64,000 nucleotides of DNA from CALMEC01 sp964628685 (lineage in GTDB: Bacteria; Actinomycetota; Thermoleophilia; Miltoncostaeales; Miltoncostaeaceae): NCBI GenBank assembly GCA_964628685.1, contig CAZVNM010000001.1, positions 1 to 64,000 on the forward strand, written 5' to 3'. Positions 43,405-51,699 of this stretch are shown in pieces. A program made the position numbers and the translations under genes. Positions within the stretch are counted from its first letter, which is position 1; every line of letters begins with the position of its first letter. Below the pieces are notes generated by a model. That model made no database searches. It saw only the letters and a program-made list of their open reading frames with translations, and was not told the origin of the DNA.

Positions 43405-44512
43405 CATCCGCATCCCCGCCGACCTGCTGCCCGCCGACGGGCGCTTCGGGTCCGGCCCGTCAAAGGTCCGCCAGGAGGCGGTGGAGGCCCTCGCCAGGGT
43501 CGCGCCCACCATCATGGGCACGAGCCACCGGCAGAAGCCCATCAGGTCCCTCGTGGGACGCGTGCGCGCGGGTGTCCACGAGCTCCTGCGCCTACCCGAC
43601 GGCTACGAGGTCGTCATCGGCAACGGCGGGGCGACGATCTTCTGGGACGCCGCCACGTTCGGCCTGATCGAACGCCGCAGCCAGCACCTGTGGTTCGGCG
43701 AGTTCTCGTCCAAGTTCGCCCAGGCGGCCGAGGCCGCGCCCCACCTGGAGGCGCCCGAGATCATCCGCGCCGAGCCGGGCGACCACCCCGACGCCGTCGC
43801 CAACCCGGACGTGGACGCCTACGCGCTCACCCACAACGAGACCTCCACCGGCGTCGCCATGCCGATCACGCGGCCCACCGGCGCCGACGGGCTGGTGCTC
43901 GTGGACGCGACGTCCGCCGCGGGCGGCATCGAGGTCGACCCCGCACAGTTCGACGTCTACTACTTCAGCCCGCAGAAGTGCTTCGGGTCCGACGGCGGCC
44001 TGTGGCTCGCGGCGTGCTCCCCCGCCGGACTCGAGCGCATCGACCGCATCGCCCAATCCGGCCGCTGGATCCCCGCCGGTCTCAACCTGAAGACCGCGGC
44101 CGACAACTCCCAGAAGGATCAGACGTACAACACCCCCGCGGTGGCGACCCTCATCCTGCTGGCCGAGCAGCTCGACTGGTTCAACGCGAACGGCGGGCTG
44201 TCGTTCGCCGCCGATCGGTCGGCGGCGTCCGCCGAGATCCTCTACGACTGGGCCGAGCGCAGCGACTACACCACGCCGTACGTCAGCGATCCGGCAAAGC
44301 GCAGCCCGGTCGTGGGCACCATCGACCTGGACGACGCGATCGATGCCACCGTGGTCTGCGACGTCCTGCGCGCCAACGGCATCCTCGACACCGACGCCTA
44401 CCGCAAGTTGGGACGAAACCAGCTGCGCATCTCGATGTTCCCGGCCGTCGACCCCGAGGACGTGGAGCGGCTCACCCGCAGCGTCGACCACGTGGTGTCG
44501 CAGCTGGCCTGA
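43385..44512 (+). CDS. serC: Phosphoserine aminotransferase
   Basis: Converts 3-phosphohydroxypyruvate and glutamate to phosphoserine and 2-oxoglutarate in serine synthesis. The 375-residue protein has FGSGPSKVRQEAV, GTSHRQKPI, VIGNGGATIFWDAA, THNETSTGVAMPI, LVDATSAAGG and YYFSPQKCFGSDGGLW with PLP Lys198, all typical of the actinobacterial SerC branch. ATG 43385 lies inside the end of the tusA-like gene. Linking serine synthesis with sulfur transfer could reflect a cysteine connection (inference). Confidence 0.95.
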   Translation: MSTTTPDIRIPADLLPADGRFGSGPSKVRQEAVEALARVAPTIMGTSHRQKPIRSLVGRVRAGVHELLRLPDGYEVVIGNGGATIFWDAATFGLIERRSQHLWFGEFSSKFAQAAEAAPHLEAPEIIRAEPGDHPDAVANPDVDAYALTHNETSTGVAMPITRPTGADGLVLVDATSAAGGIEVDPAQFDVYYFSPQKCFGSDGGLWLAACSPAGLERIDRIAQSGRWIPAGLNLKTAADNSQKDQTYNTPAVATLILLAEQLDWFNANGGLSFAADRSAASAEILYDWAERSDYTTPYVSDPAKRSPVVGTIDLDDAIDATVVCDVLRANGILDTDAYRKLGRNQLRISMFPAVDPEDVERLTRSVDHVVSQLA

Positions 44513-44560
44513 GCACGCGGCGGCACGGTTTCGCCGCCGTCCGCAGCGGGTACCTCCGGC

Positions 44561-45574
44561 ATGCGGCGGGCGTCCACACCGCTCGCGCCGACCATGACCG
44601 ATCCCGCCGACACCGAGCCCAACCCCGACGCCGACCGGCAGCGTCCCACCGTGGCGGTGTTCGCTCCCGCACCCCAGCTGACGGTCACCGTCGAGTGCCT
44701 GGCGCACGGGGGTGACGAGATCCATGTGCACGCCGGCGGACAGGGGGTCTGGATCGCGCGCATGGCCGCGACGCTGGGGGCACATGTGCGCCTGTGCGGC
44801 GCGTTCGGGGGCGAGTCCGGCACGATCCTCACGCACCTGGTGCGCAACGAGGGCGTCGACGTGGTGATCACCGAGGTCGCGGGTGCGAACCCCATCCACC
44901 TCCAGGACCGGCGCGGGGGCGAGCGCCAGGTCATCGCCTCACAGGAGCCCGCCACCATGGGTCGCCACGAGGTCGACGACCTCTACGGGCACGTGCTCGC
45001 AACCGCGATGGAGGCGGACATCCTGGCCGTCGGGGGGCCCGTCGATCGCGACGAGGTCCCGCTGCACGTCTACCAGCGACTGGCCACCGACCTCGCGACC
45101 CTGGGCACCCCGGTGGTGGCGGACCTCTCCGGGGACATCCTCCACGCCGCGCTCGAAGGTCGGCTGACGGTGCTGAAGGTGAGCCACGAGGACCTGATGC
45201 GCGACGGCGACGCGGCATCCGCCGACACCGACCACCTGGTGGGAGTGATGCGCGACCTGCAGCGGGCCGGCGCCGAGTCGGTCATCGTCACACGCGGCGG
45301 GGAGACGACGCTCGTGCTGAGCGACGACGGCGTCCACGAGATCCTCACCCCGCAGCTGGAGGAGGCCGACCACCGGGGTGCCGGCGACTCCCTCACCGCC
45401 GGGGTGGCGGTCGGCCTGGCCCGCGGCGACGGTCTGCTGGAGGCCGTGCGACTGGGTGCCGCGGCCGGCACCTCCAGCGTGGCGCGCCACGGTCTGGCCA
45501 GTGCACAGGCCGAGCTGATCGACCGGATGATCCCCAGGATCGAGGTGCGGGCGGTGAGCGGGACCGGATCGTGA
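44561..45574 (+). CDS. PfkB-family sugar kinase (1-phosphofructokinase-like)
   Basis: 337 residues. The ribokinase fold is shown by HAGGQGVWIARMAATLGA (substrate-binding GG), FGGESGTILTHLV, and the C-terminal HRGAGDSLTAGVAVGLA, where GAGD provides the anion hole and catalytic Asp. Members near tagatose-6-phosphate and 1-phosphofructokinase share the HxGGxGxNxAR-like opening; here Asn is replaced by Trp (GGQGVWIAR). Substrate unknown. The start ATG 44561 gives a 30-residue lead before the domain; ATG 44594 is an alternative. It overlaps surE at GTGA. Confidence 0.87.
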   Translation: MRRASTPLAPTMTDPADTEPNPDADRQRPTVAVFAPAPQLTVTVECLAHGGDEIHVHAGGQGVWIARMAATLGAHVRLCGAFGGESGTILTHLVRNEGVDVVITEVAGANPIHLQDRRGGERQVIASQEPATMGRHEVDDLYGHVLATAMEADILAVGGPVDRDEVPLHVYQRLATDLATLGTPVVADLSGDILHAALEGRLTVLKVSHEDLMRDGDAASADTDHLVGVMRDLQRAGAESVIVTRGGETTLVLSDDGVHEILTPQLEEADHRGAGDSLTAGVAVGLARGDGLLEAVRLGAAAGTSSVARHGLASAQAELIDRMIPRIEVRAVSGTGS

Positions 45575-46335
45575 AGGTGCTCATCACCAACGACGACGGC
45601 ATCGACGCGCGCGGCGTGCGAGAGCTGGCCGTCGTCGCCCGCGATGCCGGGCACGAGGTCGTGGTGGCCGCGCCGTCCGGCGAGCGTTCGGGCGCGTCGG
45701 CGTCGCTCTCGGCGCTGGAGGACGACGGGCGCATGGTGATGCGGTCGGTCGACCTGGATCTGGACGGTGTGCGCGCGTACGGGGTGGAGGCCTCCCCCGC
45801 CATGATCGCCTTCGTGGGCTGTCGCGGCGGCTTCGGTCCCGAACCCGACCTGGTGCTCTCGGGGATCAACCACGGGCCCAACACCGGTTTCGCGATCCTC
45901 CATTCGGGCACCGTTGGAGCGGCACTCACGGCGGCCGGTCAGGGGATCCCCGCCCTTGCGCTGTCGTTCGCGACCGCCGACCCCACGCACTGGGACACCG
46001 CACGCGTGGCGTCCCGGCGTGCGCTCGACTGGATCGCCGCGCACGGACAGGCCGGCTGGGTGCTCAACGTCAACATCCCGGATGTGCCCACGGCCCGGGG
46101 CGTGCGACCCGCGGGCCTTGCGGCGTTCGGTGCCGTCCAGGCCGGCATCCGGGAACGCGGCGAGGACTACGTGGCGGTCACCCTGCAGGAGATCCACGCC
46201 GACGACCGGGGTGACGACACCGACGCGTCCCTCCTTCGCGGTGGCTGGGTCACCGCGACGGTGCTGCGCTCACCGTGGCGCGACGCGGACATCGACCTGT
46301 CAGGGCTGGAGATCGAGGCGGACGCCGCGGACTGA
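45571..46335 (+). CDS. surE: 5'/3'-nucleotidase SurE
   Basis: Metal-dependent nucleoside monophosphate phosphatase. KVLITNDDGIDARGVREL opens with the metal-binding Asp8-Asp9, followed by APSGERSGASASLS and LVLSGINHGPNTGFAILHSGTVGAA, the NxGxN family signature. The 254-residue length is normal. GTG 45571 overlaps the kinase stop, so the pair is translationally coupled. Confidence 0.94.
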   Translation: MKVLITNDDGIDARGVRELAVVARDAGHEVVVAAPSGERSGASASLSALEDDGRMVMRSVDLDLDGVRAYGVEASPAMIAFVGCRGGFGPEPDLVLSGINHGPNTGFAILHSGTVGAALTAAGQGIPALALSFATADPTHWDTARVASRRALDWIAAHGQAGWVLNVNIPDVPTARGVRPAGLAAFGAVQAGIRERGEDYVAVTLQEIHADDRGDDTDASLLRGGWVTATVLRSPWRDADIDLSGLEIEADAAD

Positions 46336-46355
46336 CCGGCGCCCGGCGAGTCGGA

Positions 46356-47018
46356 TCAGCAGAGGACGTCGGCCGTCGGCATCACGGGCGGCGTCGGGAG
46401 CGTTCGCACGACGACCTCGGTGCTGCGGATCTGCGGGCCGACGCCGGTCACCTCGTCGGTCCGACGCACGATGCTCCAGTCGGCGGGGTCGATCTCGAAC
46501 TCGAACCGTCGCGACGCCCCCTGTTCGTGCGTGCGGCCGCGCAGCAGCAGCCGGTCGCCGCGACGCGTCACCGACAGCTCCTGCGCGTCCTCCGGCACCA
46601 GCGACTTCCCGATGCCGATCTGCTGCGCCACCTCCGGACCGCCGGAGTCGCGCCAGCATCCCCTGCCCCTGATCGTCAGCCAGTTGCCGGCGGGCGTCAC
46701 CAGCCCCTGGAGCCCTCCCCCTCCCGGGCTCGGAATGTCCTCGAGCATCGCGGTCATCCGACCGTGCTCCAGGCTGATCGTCCTCGTGTGCACGAGCGGC
46801 GCACCCTCGAACCCGCCCGTCTTGATCTCCAGCCGGCTCTCGAGGCCCGCGACGGTTGCGTAGTGGACGTTGACCCGCTGCACCACGATGTTGGGCTCGG
46901 GCGTCGACGGACGCAGTGCACTCCAGGCGATCGAGAGCACGAGCACGCCGGCGATCACGGCCAGGAGGCTGATGAGCGGCTGGTCGCGCACCCGATCGAC
47001 GATGTCCCGCAGCTGCAT
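46356..47018 (-). CDS. Membrane-anchored protein of unknown function (220 aa)
   Basis: One N-terminal membrane segment (PLISLLAVIAGVLVLSIAWSAL) follows a short basic cytoplasmic tail. The extracytoplasmic part is beta-rich (LESRLEIKTGGFEG, RTISLEHGRMTAMLEDI, RLLLRGRTHEQGASRRFEFEI) with a repeated strand-turn look and a C-terminal Cys. I do not recognise the family. The pattern of an anchored beta-sandwich resembles outer-surface or envelope-assembly accessory proteins. Convergent with surE; followed in the opposite direction by a secreted-protein gene on the same strand. Confidence 0.7.
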   Translation of the reverse strand: MQLRDIVDRVRDQPLISLLAVIAGVLVLSIAWSALRPSTPEPNIVVQRVNVHYATVAGLESRLEIKTGGFEGAPLVHTRTISLEHGRMTAMLEDIPSPGGGGLQGLVTPAGNWLTIRGRGCWRDSGGPEVAQQIGIGKSLVPEDAQELSVTRRGDRLLLRGRTHEQGASRRFEFEIDPADWSIVRRTDEVTGVGPQIRSTEVVVRTLPTPPVMPTADVLC

Positions 47019-47076
47019 GGACTCGTCATCGGCGGCATCCTCCGGTCACCTGAGTCACACGCCGCCAGGCCGCGGG

Positions 47077-47922
47077 TCATCGCACGACCCGGTACCCCCA
47101 CCGCTCGAGCTGCCGCCTGACGCTCCGCAGGACGGCCGGCGTCCGGGCCTCGGCGGCAACCGCCCTGCGCCACGCCAGACGTCGCTGTGCGGGGCCGGCG
47201 TTGGAGGCGCCCGCCAGGTATGCGGCCAGTGCGTTGGCACGCGAGGTCCGGTCGATGCGCTTCACCCGCACGTATGCCGCCCACGCGTAGCGCATGCTTC
47301 GCACGCCGAGCGCCGGGTACCGCGTGGACACGTCCACGAAGCGGCTGCCCCGCACCACCCACACGCGCGCCGGGAAGATGCTGGCGGCGTAGCTGGCACC
47401 CAACGCGTACGCGAAGCGGTCGTCGTAGCCCACGAGCTCCGGGATGCCGTCGGCGTTCAGGTGACGCAGGGTCGGGCGCGTGTTGCCCCAGAGCTGGGAC
47501 GTGAGGACGAAGCGGCCCTGGGGCGCCGACCAGGTCACAAGCCGCGTCTCGAAGCAGCAGTGGGCGCCGCCCCAGTAGGTGTCCACCAGCACGTCGGGGT
47601 CGCCGTCGCCGTTCACGTCGCGCACCGTGACGACGGTCGCCGGCTCGATCATGTTGTCGGGGTACTCGTAGTCGAGGTCAGCGGTCGAGAACGTCCGTGC
47701 GGGCCGCCCGTCGGACGCCGTCACCGTGAGCTCGAGGTCCGCCACACGCAGCACGTCGGACGGCTGGTCGTTGTTGGTGTACGAGAGGGTCGCCGTGATG
47801 GGCCCCGCCGTCCGGGTGACCGACTCGGTGCGTGCCTGTGCCGTGCCGGCCCCCGCCGCCGCGATCAGCGCGATCCCAAGCGCGGTGAAGCGCCGCCTCG
47901 TACGTCCCGTCGCCGTCCCCAT
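47077..47922 (-). CDS. Secreted protein with FG-GAP/VCBS-like calcium motif
   Basis: 281 residues with a signal peptide (RRRFTALGIALIAAAGAGTAQA). Residues about 95-150 read VRDVNGDGDPDVLVDTYWGGAHCC, a DxNxDGxxD calcium loop as in VCBS/FG-GAP repeats, and a second HLNADGIPELVGYDD loop follows, so two blades of such a repeat are present. The C-terminal 90 residues are basic and helical. GGGGAGG precedes ATG 47922 (GTG 47925 is also possible). Exact role unknown. Confidence 0.72.
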   Translation of the reverse strand: MGTATGRTRRRFTALGIALIAAAGAGTAQARTESVTRTAGPITATLSYTNNDQPSDVLRVADLELTVTASDGRPARTFSTADLDYEYPDNMIEPATVVTVRDVNGDGDPDVLVDTYWGGAHCCFETRLVTWSAPQGRFVLTSQLWGNTRPTLRHLNADGIPELVGYDDRFAYALGASYAASIFPARVWVVRGSRFVDVSTRYPALGVRSMRYAWAAYVRVKRIDRTSRANALAAYLAGASNAGPAQRRLAWRRAVAAEARTPAVLRSVRRQLERWGYRVVR

Positions 47923-48013
47923 CACGCCTCCCCGGTTATGTGACGGCGGCGACTCTACTCCCGGTTCGACGGCGGCCGGCCACGCGACGGCAAAGATCGC
48001 CCGCCGGGTGCTC

Positions 48014-48042
48014 GCAAGTTACGTGCCAGGCACCAGGCTTGC
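48014..48042. repeat. Palindromic intergenic repeat, dispersed copy
   Basis: Nested inverted repeat GCAAG-N4-GTGCCAGGCAC-N4-CTTGC. The same sequence family recurs four times at 62079-62216, 14 kb away. It lies in the 130-bp gap between the VCBS-like and the DUF-type gene at 48056. Confidence 0.75.
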
Positions 48043-48055
48043 GTGGTACCTCGAC

Positions 48056-48496
48056 TCAGGCGGCGAAGATGTACTCCCAGTTGCCGAGCAGCCGGTCCAC
48101 GTGCTCCTCGAGGCTGGCCGCCTCCGCCTTCAGCATGCCGATCATGCGCTCCTCGCCGTACTTCGCGTCGACGGCACGACAGCGCTCCCGCAGCCCGTCG
48201 GCGGGGATCTCGGCCAACGCGAACGCCCGCGTCAGCATGCGCCGCACGACCCGGCCGTTGCGACGCATCACGCCGCCGCCGGGCCATTCGTCGGCGTCGT
48301 CGCAGACCATCACCGTCGTGAGGAGGTCGGTCCAGTCCAGCTCGACCTCGATCGAGCGGTCACCGAACTGATAGGCGACCACGGTCATCTCGAGCCCATC
48401 GAACACCTCGCGGCGGGCACCGCGGCGCACCAGGAAGCCGAACGCCCAGTGCTCGGCGTTGAGGATCCTGCCCTGATGGACAACCTGTTCGCTCAC
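48056..48496 (-). CDS. Unknown soluble protein, paralogue of the next gene (146 aa)
   Basis: Reads AEHWAFGFLVRRGARREVFDG, TVVAYQFGDRSIEVELDWTD, RNGRVVRRMLTRAFALAEIP, MLKAEAASLEEHVDRLL. It aligns along its length with the neighbouring 48592-49041 protein (FGFLxRRG, FDW/LDW, GRxVRxxLxxAxxLAxIP, LExHxDxLL), so the two arose by tandem duplication. Family not recognised; no signal peptide or membrane segment. GTG 48496 follows GGAGGGGAG closely. Confidence 0.72.
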   Translation of the reverse strand: MSEQVVHQGRILNAEHWAFGFLVRRGARREVFDGLEMTVVAYQFGDRSIEVELDWTDLLTTVMVCDDADEWPGGGVMRRNGRVVRRMLTRAFALAEIPADGLRERCRAVDAKYGEERMIGMLKAEAASLEEHVDRLLGNWEYIFAA

Positions 48497-48591
48497 GCGC
48501 TCCCCTCCACTCGATCGCCGCCGGACCGCGGCACGCTCATCACCGATTCGGCACGGGAACGTGGCCCCCTGCCGCACCCGCAATGCACCTC

Positions 48592-49041
48592 TCAGGCCGC
48601 CTCGAGAGGAAAGACCCGATCCATCCGCTCAAGCAGCGGATCGATGTGGGCCTCGAGCGCGGTCGCCGTGACGTTGGTGATGGTCTTCACACGGGCGGGG
48701 CCCCAGTGGCCCTCCACCTCGCGCGCGTCCCTGTGGAACTCCGGGGCCGGAATCCCCGCCAGGTGCAGGGCCACCGCCAGACCGTGACGCACGTGCCGAC
48801 CGCCCACCACCAGCCGGCCGTCCTCGGGCGGCTCGGTCACGCGCACGTCGCGCACGCTGAGGGTGCTGAGCATCTCGCGCCAGTCGAACTCGTACTCCAC
48901 GACCACGTCCGGGAGCGTGTGGGTGATGACGGTGAACTCGGGTCCGTCGTCGATCGACGCCACGCCCCCACGCCGCGCGAGGAACCCGAACCGTTCCACG
49001 GCGTGATCGATCAGTTCGCTGCGCTCGGCCTCACTCGGCAT
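48592..49041 (-). CDS. Unknown soluble protein, paralogue of the preceding gene (149 aa)
   Basis: Reads MPSEAERSELIDHAVERFGFLARRGG, VVVEYEFDWREMLSTLSVRD, GRHVRHGLAVALHLAGIPAPE, ATALEAHIDPLLERMD. Shares with 48056-48496 a helical-plus-beta organisation and repeated identities despite overall divergence. AGGAG lies 8 bases before ATG 49041. Promoter-like TGACGT-17-TAAAAT is upstream at 49153-49125, driving both paralogues. Function unknown. Confidence 0.75.
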   Translation of the reverse strand: MPSEAERSELIDHAVERFGFLARRGGVASIDDGPEFTVITHTLPDVVVEYEFDWREMLSTLSVRDVRVTEPPEDGRLVVGGRHVRHGLAVALHLAGIPAPEFHRDAREVEGHWGPARVKTITNVTATALEAHIDPLLERMDRVFPLEAA

Positions 49042-49124
49042 CCATCCGCTCCTTGGTCCTGACACCCACCGATGCGCGGATCCCGGGGCCGTCCACTCGG
49101 GCGTCCGTCCCTGTCCGCTCCACC

Positions 49125-49153
49125 ATTTTACCGTCGGGCACCGGTGAACGTCA
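49125..49153 (-). promoter_or_regulatory. Sigma-70-type promoter of the paralogue pair
   Basis: TGACGT (49153-49148), a 17-base spacer and TAAAAT (49130-49125) form the clearest two-box promoter in the window. It leaves a leader of about 75 bases before ATG 49041. Confidence 0.6.
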
Positions 49154-49172
49154 CGTCCCACGACGCCCGCCG

Positions 49173-50129
49173 TCAGCCGCCGAGCGCCTGCCGCAGACCG
49201 GCCACGCCGGTGGTGTTGCTCACCCGCACCCGCGAGATGGCGAAGGGCCGTGCGCGATCGTGCACCGACCCCGGCTCGGTGGTGACCGCGAGCGCATAGC
49301 CGGCACGACGCGCGAGCGCCTCCACCCGTGCGTCGAACCGACCGGCCGGGTAACAGAGCCACTGCACGGGATGGCCCAGGCCGCGCTCGAGGGTCGCGCG
49401 CGACTCCTCCAGCTCGGACAGGACGGTCGCATCCGACGACGCCGTGAGGTCGAGGTGGTTGGCGGTGTGCGACCCCACCTCGATCCCCGCCGCCTCGATC
49501 CTCCTGAGCGCCCTGAACTTCATGAACGCCCGGTCCGGCCCGGTGACCCTGCTGGTGATCACGTAGGCGGTGGCCACCATCCCGTGACGGCGCAGGATCG
49601 GCATGACGGTCTTCGAGATGTCGATGTAGCCGTCGTCGAACGTGATGAGCACCGGCTTGTCCGGAAGCGACGCCCCCTCCGCCATCGCCGCGTGGAGCTG
49701 CGACTGGGTGATCGTGGTGTACCCGTTGGACCGCAGCCAGCGCATCTGGGCGGCGAAGTCCTGCGGGGCCACGTTGAGTGCGCGCTCCATCTCGGTGCGG
49801 ATGGGCCGCGGGTCGGCGACTCGGTGGTACATCAGCACCGGCACGCGAACCGAACCGGCGGGGGGCGTGGCCGGCGGCGTGACGCGGACCGTCTGATGGA
49901 CCGGTCCACCGGGACGGTCACGCGGCGTCGCGTCCGGCACGTCGTCGACGGCGACCGGACCGTCCGCCACACCGACGGTGGTGCCCACGGGCCGCTCCCC
50001 GGCAACCTGCACCGCGGTGCGCGTGGGTGCGGGGGTGTCCCTGAGGGCGTAGCCGGCGGCGAGTGCGATCACGAGTCCCATGACGAGGACCGCGGACAGG
50101 CGGCTGATGAGGACTCGGGACTTCGGCAC
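49173..50129 (-). CDS. Membrane-anchored polysaccharide deacetylase
   Basis: 318 residues. An N-terminal signal anchor (LISRLSAVLVMGLVIALAAGYAL) is followed by a Thr/Pro-rich linker and a NodB-type carbohydrate esterase 4 domain: VPVLMYHRV, PVLITFDDGYID (metal-binding Asp pair), IEVGSHTANHLDL (metal His pair) and WLCYPAGRFD. It removes acetyl groups from a surface or peptidoglycan polymer with a divalent metal. GTG 50129 is preferred, with TACAGT at 50145-50140 as -10; the longer frame to 50216 overlaps the divergent MauE-like gene. Confidence 0.9.
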   Translation of the reverse strand: MPKSRVLISRLSAVLVMGLVIALAAGYALRDTPAPTRTAVQVAGERPVGTTVGVADGPVAVDDVPDATPRDRPGGPVHQTVRVTPPATPPAGSVRVPVLMYHRVADPRPIRTEMERALNVAPQDFAAQMRWLRSNGYTTITQSQLHAAMAEGASLPDKPVLITFDDGYIDISKTVMPILRRHGMVATAYVITSRVTGPDRAFMKFRALRRIEAAGIEVGSHTANHLDLTASSDATVLSELEESRATLERGLGHPVQWLCYPAGRFDARVEALARRAGYALAVTTEPGSVHDRARPFAISRVRVSNTTGVAGLRQALGG

Positions 50130-50203
50130 GCGGCGGGGAACTGTACCGAATCCCGCGGTCGGAATGGGCAGGGGGTCCGCACGGTGCAGCGAACACGTTT
50201 CCC

Positions 50204-51076
50204 ATGGAAGACGCACTGCGCCTCGTCCTCGCGACCCTGTTCGTGTGGGCCGGCATCGCGAAGCTCGTGACGCTGCGGCGGTTCACGATGACCCTCGGCC
50301 AGCACGGCATCCCGCAGGGGGCCCGTACCGCGGTCGCCGTCGTACTCGGGACGGTCGAGACGGCGCTGGGTGGATGGCTCGCAAGCGGCGTCGCACCCCG
50401 CGCGGCGGGCGTCGCGGCGGCCGCGATGGGCGCCCTGTTCGCGGGCGCGATGATCCGCATGCGGCTCTCCGGGCGACGCACCGCCACGTGCGGCTGCTTC
50501 GGCGGCACACGCCCCGCGGGCACCGTGCTCCTCACCCTCCGTTCCGCGCTCATCGCCGCGGCCGGCGTGACGCTGGCGGTCGGCCTTCCCGGCATCGCGG
50601 GCCCGCAGGCCGAGACGGTCCGCTCGACCGCCCTGGCCGTGCTGGGCGTGCTCGTCATCGGCCTCAGCCTCGCCGTGGTCGCCCTGTACCGACAGGTCGG
50701 GGTGCTGTCGATGCGGATCGCACCGCAGACGGCCCTTGAGCTCCTGGACGAGGGGCCGGCGATCGGCGAGATCGCCCCGATGCTGGTGGACCTTCGGCGC
50801 ATGGGTGAGGAGATCGTGGCGTTCGTCAGCCTCAACTGCCGTGTCTGCATCAACGTCCTGCCCGGGCTGCGCGCGATCGACCGCGACGGCATCCCGGTCC
50901 ACTGGATCCGCGAGGACCAGGAGGACGCGGTGTTCGCCGACTGGGGCGTGCCCGGCACGCCGTACGTCGTGTACCTGGTGGACGGCGTGGTGCGGGCGAA
51001 GGGGCTCGTGAACACCCTGGAGCAGATCCAATGGGTGATCGACGCCGGCTCGGAGCGTGCGCAGCAGGCTGCCTGA
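50204..51076 (+). CDS. MauE-like membrane protein fused to a thioredoxin-like domain
   Basis: 290 residues in one polypeptide. Residues 1-165 are a four-helix MauE/DoxX-type membrane domain (LFVWAGIAKLVTLRRF and ATCGCFGG with the Cys96-Gly-Cys98 pair typical of MauE). Residues about 185-285 form a thioredoxin-like fold with SLNCRVCINVLPG (Cys212-x-x-Cys215) and a cis-Pro at GVPGTPYVVY. MauE and MauD are separate proteins in methylamine dehydrogenase clusters, where they support disulfide formation of the light chain; here they look fused. First gene of a three-gene run with the ten-Cys protein and the TGA-containing CcdA/MauF-like gene, overlapping the former by 20 bp. Confidence 0.82.
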   Translation: MEDALRLVLATLFVWAGIAKLVTLRRFTMTLGQHGIPQGARTAVAVVLGTVETALGGWLASGVAPRAAGVAAAAMGALFAGAMIRMRLSGRRTATCGCFGGTRPAGTVLLTLRSALIAAAGVTLAVGLPGIAGPQAETVRSTALAVLGVLVIGLSLAVVALYRQVGVLSMRIAPQTALELLDEGPAIGEIAPMLVDLRRMGEEIVAFVSLNCRVCINVLPGLRAIDRDGIPVHWIREDQEDAVFADWGVPGTPYVVYLVDGVVRAKGLVNTLEQIQWVIDAGSERAQQAA

Positions 51077-51683
51077 CAGCGCCTCCCTCGCCGATCGTGC
51101 GGCGCGGCGTCTCGCGGGATCGACCACGCGCCGGTCGTTCCTGGGGGTGCTGGGCGCTGCCCTGATGGGGGCGGCGACGAAGGCGCCGCAGGAGGCCGAG
51201 GCCGCGCCGCGCAGGGTGCCCGGCACCGAGCCGATGAAGGGCGACTGGTTCGGCTTCTGCGGTCACTACTGGACCACCGGATCGTGCCCTGGCCCCTACC
51301 GGCTGCCACGGGTCGATCGCGGCGGGCGACCGGTGCGACCCGCGGATGGACGGCCGGTCGACGATCGTGGCCGGCTGGTGAACGACCGGGGCGAGCCGAT
51401 CGACGCGGCCGGCAACCGACTGGTGAACGCCGCGGGCGTCCCGCTTCCCGCCGCCCCGCGCAGCCGCCTGTGTCAGGACACGGTGCGACGCCGCTACCGT
51501 CTGAACGACGCCGTGCTGCAGGGGTCGTGGTACCGCTGCTGCGACGGACAGATCCGCAAGCTGTGGGACTGCTGTTCGGTGAGCCCACGGCGCATCAACG
51601 GCGACCGCTCGGTCACCGGGTACTGCCACGGCAGGCGCAAGGTCTTCTGCGTCGTCTACTACGACACGGGCGTCCCCTGCTGA
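51057..51683 (+). CDS. Tat-exported ten-cysteine protein, MauA-like
   Basis: 208 residues. STTRRSFLGVLGAALMGAA is a twin-arginine signal (RR at 25-26). The mature chain has ten cysteines (68, 77, 139, 161, 162, 172, 173, 190, 198, 208), including CC pairs, and a middle region of short repeated GRPVDDRGRLV/GEPIDAAGNRLV units. The C-terminal segment GSWYRCCDGQIRKLWDCCS resembles the disulfide-rich methylamine dehydrogenase light chain (MauA), which is also Tat-exported with six disulfides, but the tryptophan pair that forms TTQ cannot be identified with confidence. GTG 51057 starts inside the preceding gene. A redox or structural role outside the membrane is likely. Confidence 0.75.
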   Translation: MRSRLPDSASLADRAARRLAGSTTRRSFLGVLGAALMGAATKAPQEAEAAPRRVPGTEPMKGDWFGFCGHYWTTGSCPGPYRLPRVDRGGRPVRPADGRPVDDRGRLVNDRGEPIDAAGNRLVNAAGVPLPAAPRSRLCQDTVRRRYRLNDAVLQGSWYRCCDGQIRKLWDCCSVSPRRINGDRSVTGYCHGRRKVFCVVYYDTGVPC

Positions 51684-51699
51684 GCGGGGTGGACGACAC

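Noticed and set aside
51057..51683. Active methylamine dehydrogenase light chain with a TTQ cofactor
   Set aside because: The tryptophan pair required for TTQ cannot be placed, and no mauG or heavy-chain gene is nearby; only similarity in cysteine pattern and context is claimed.
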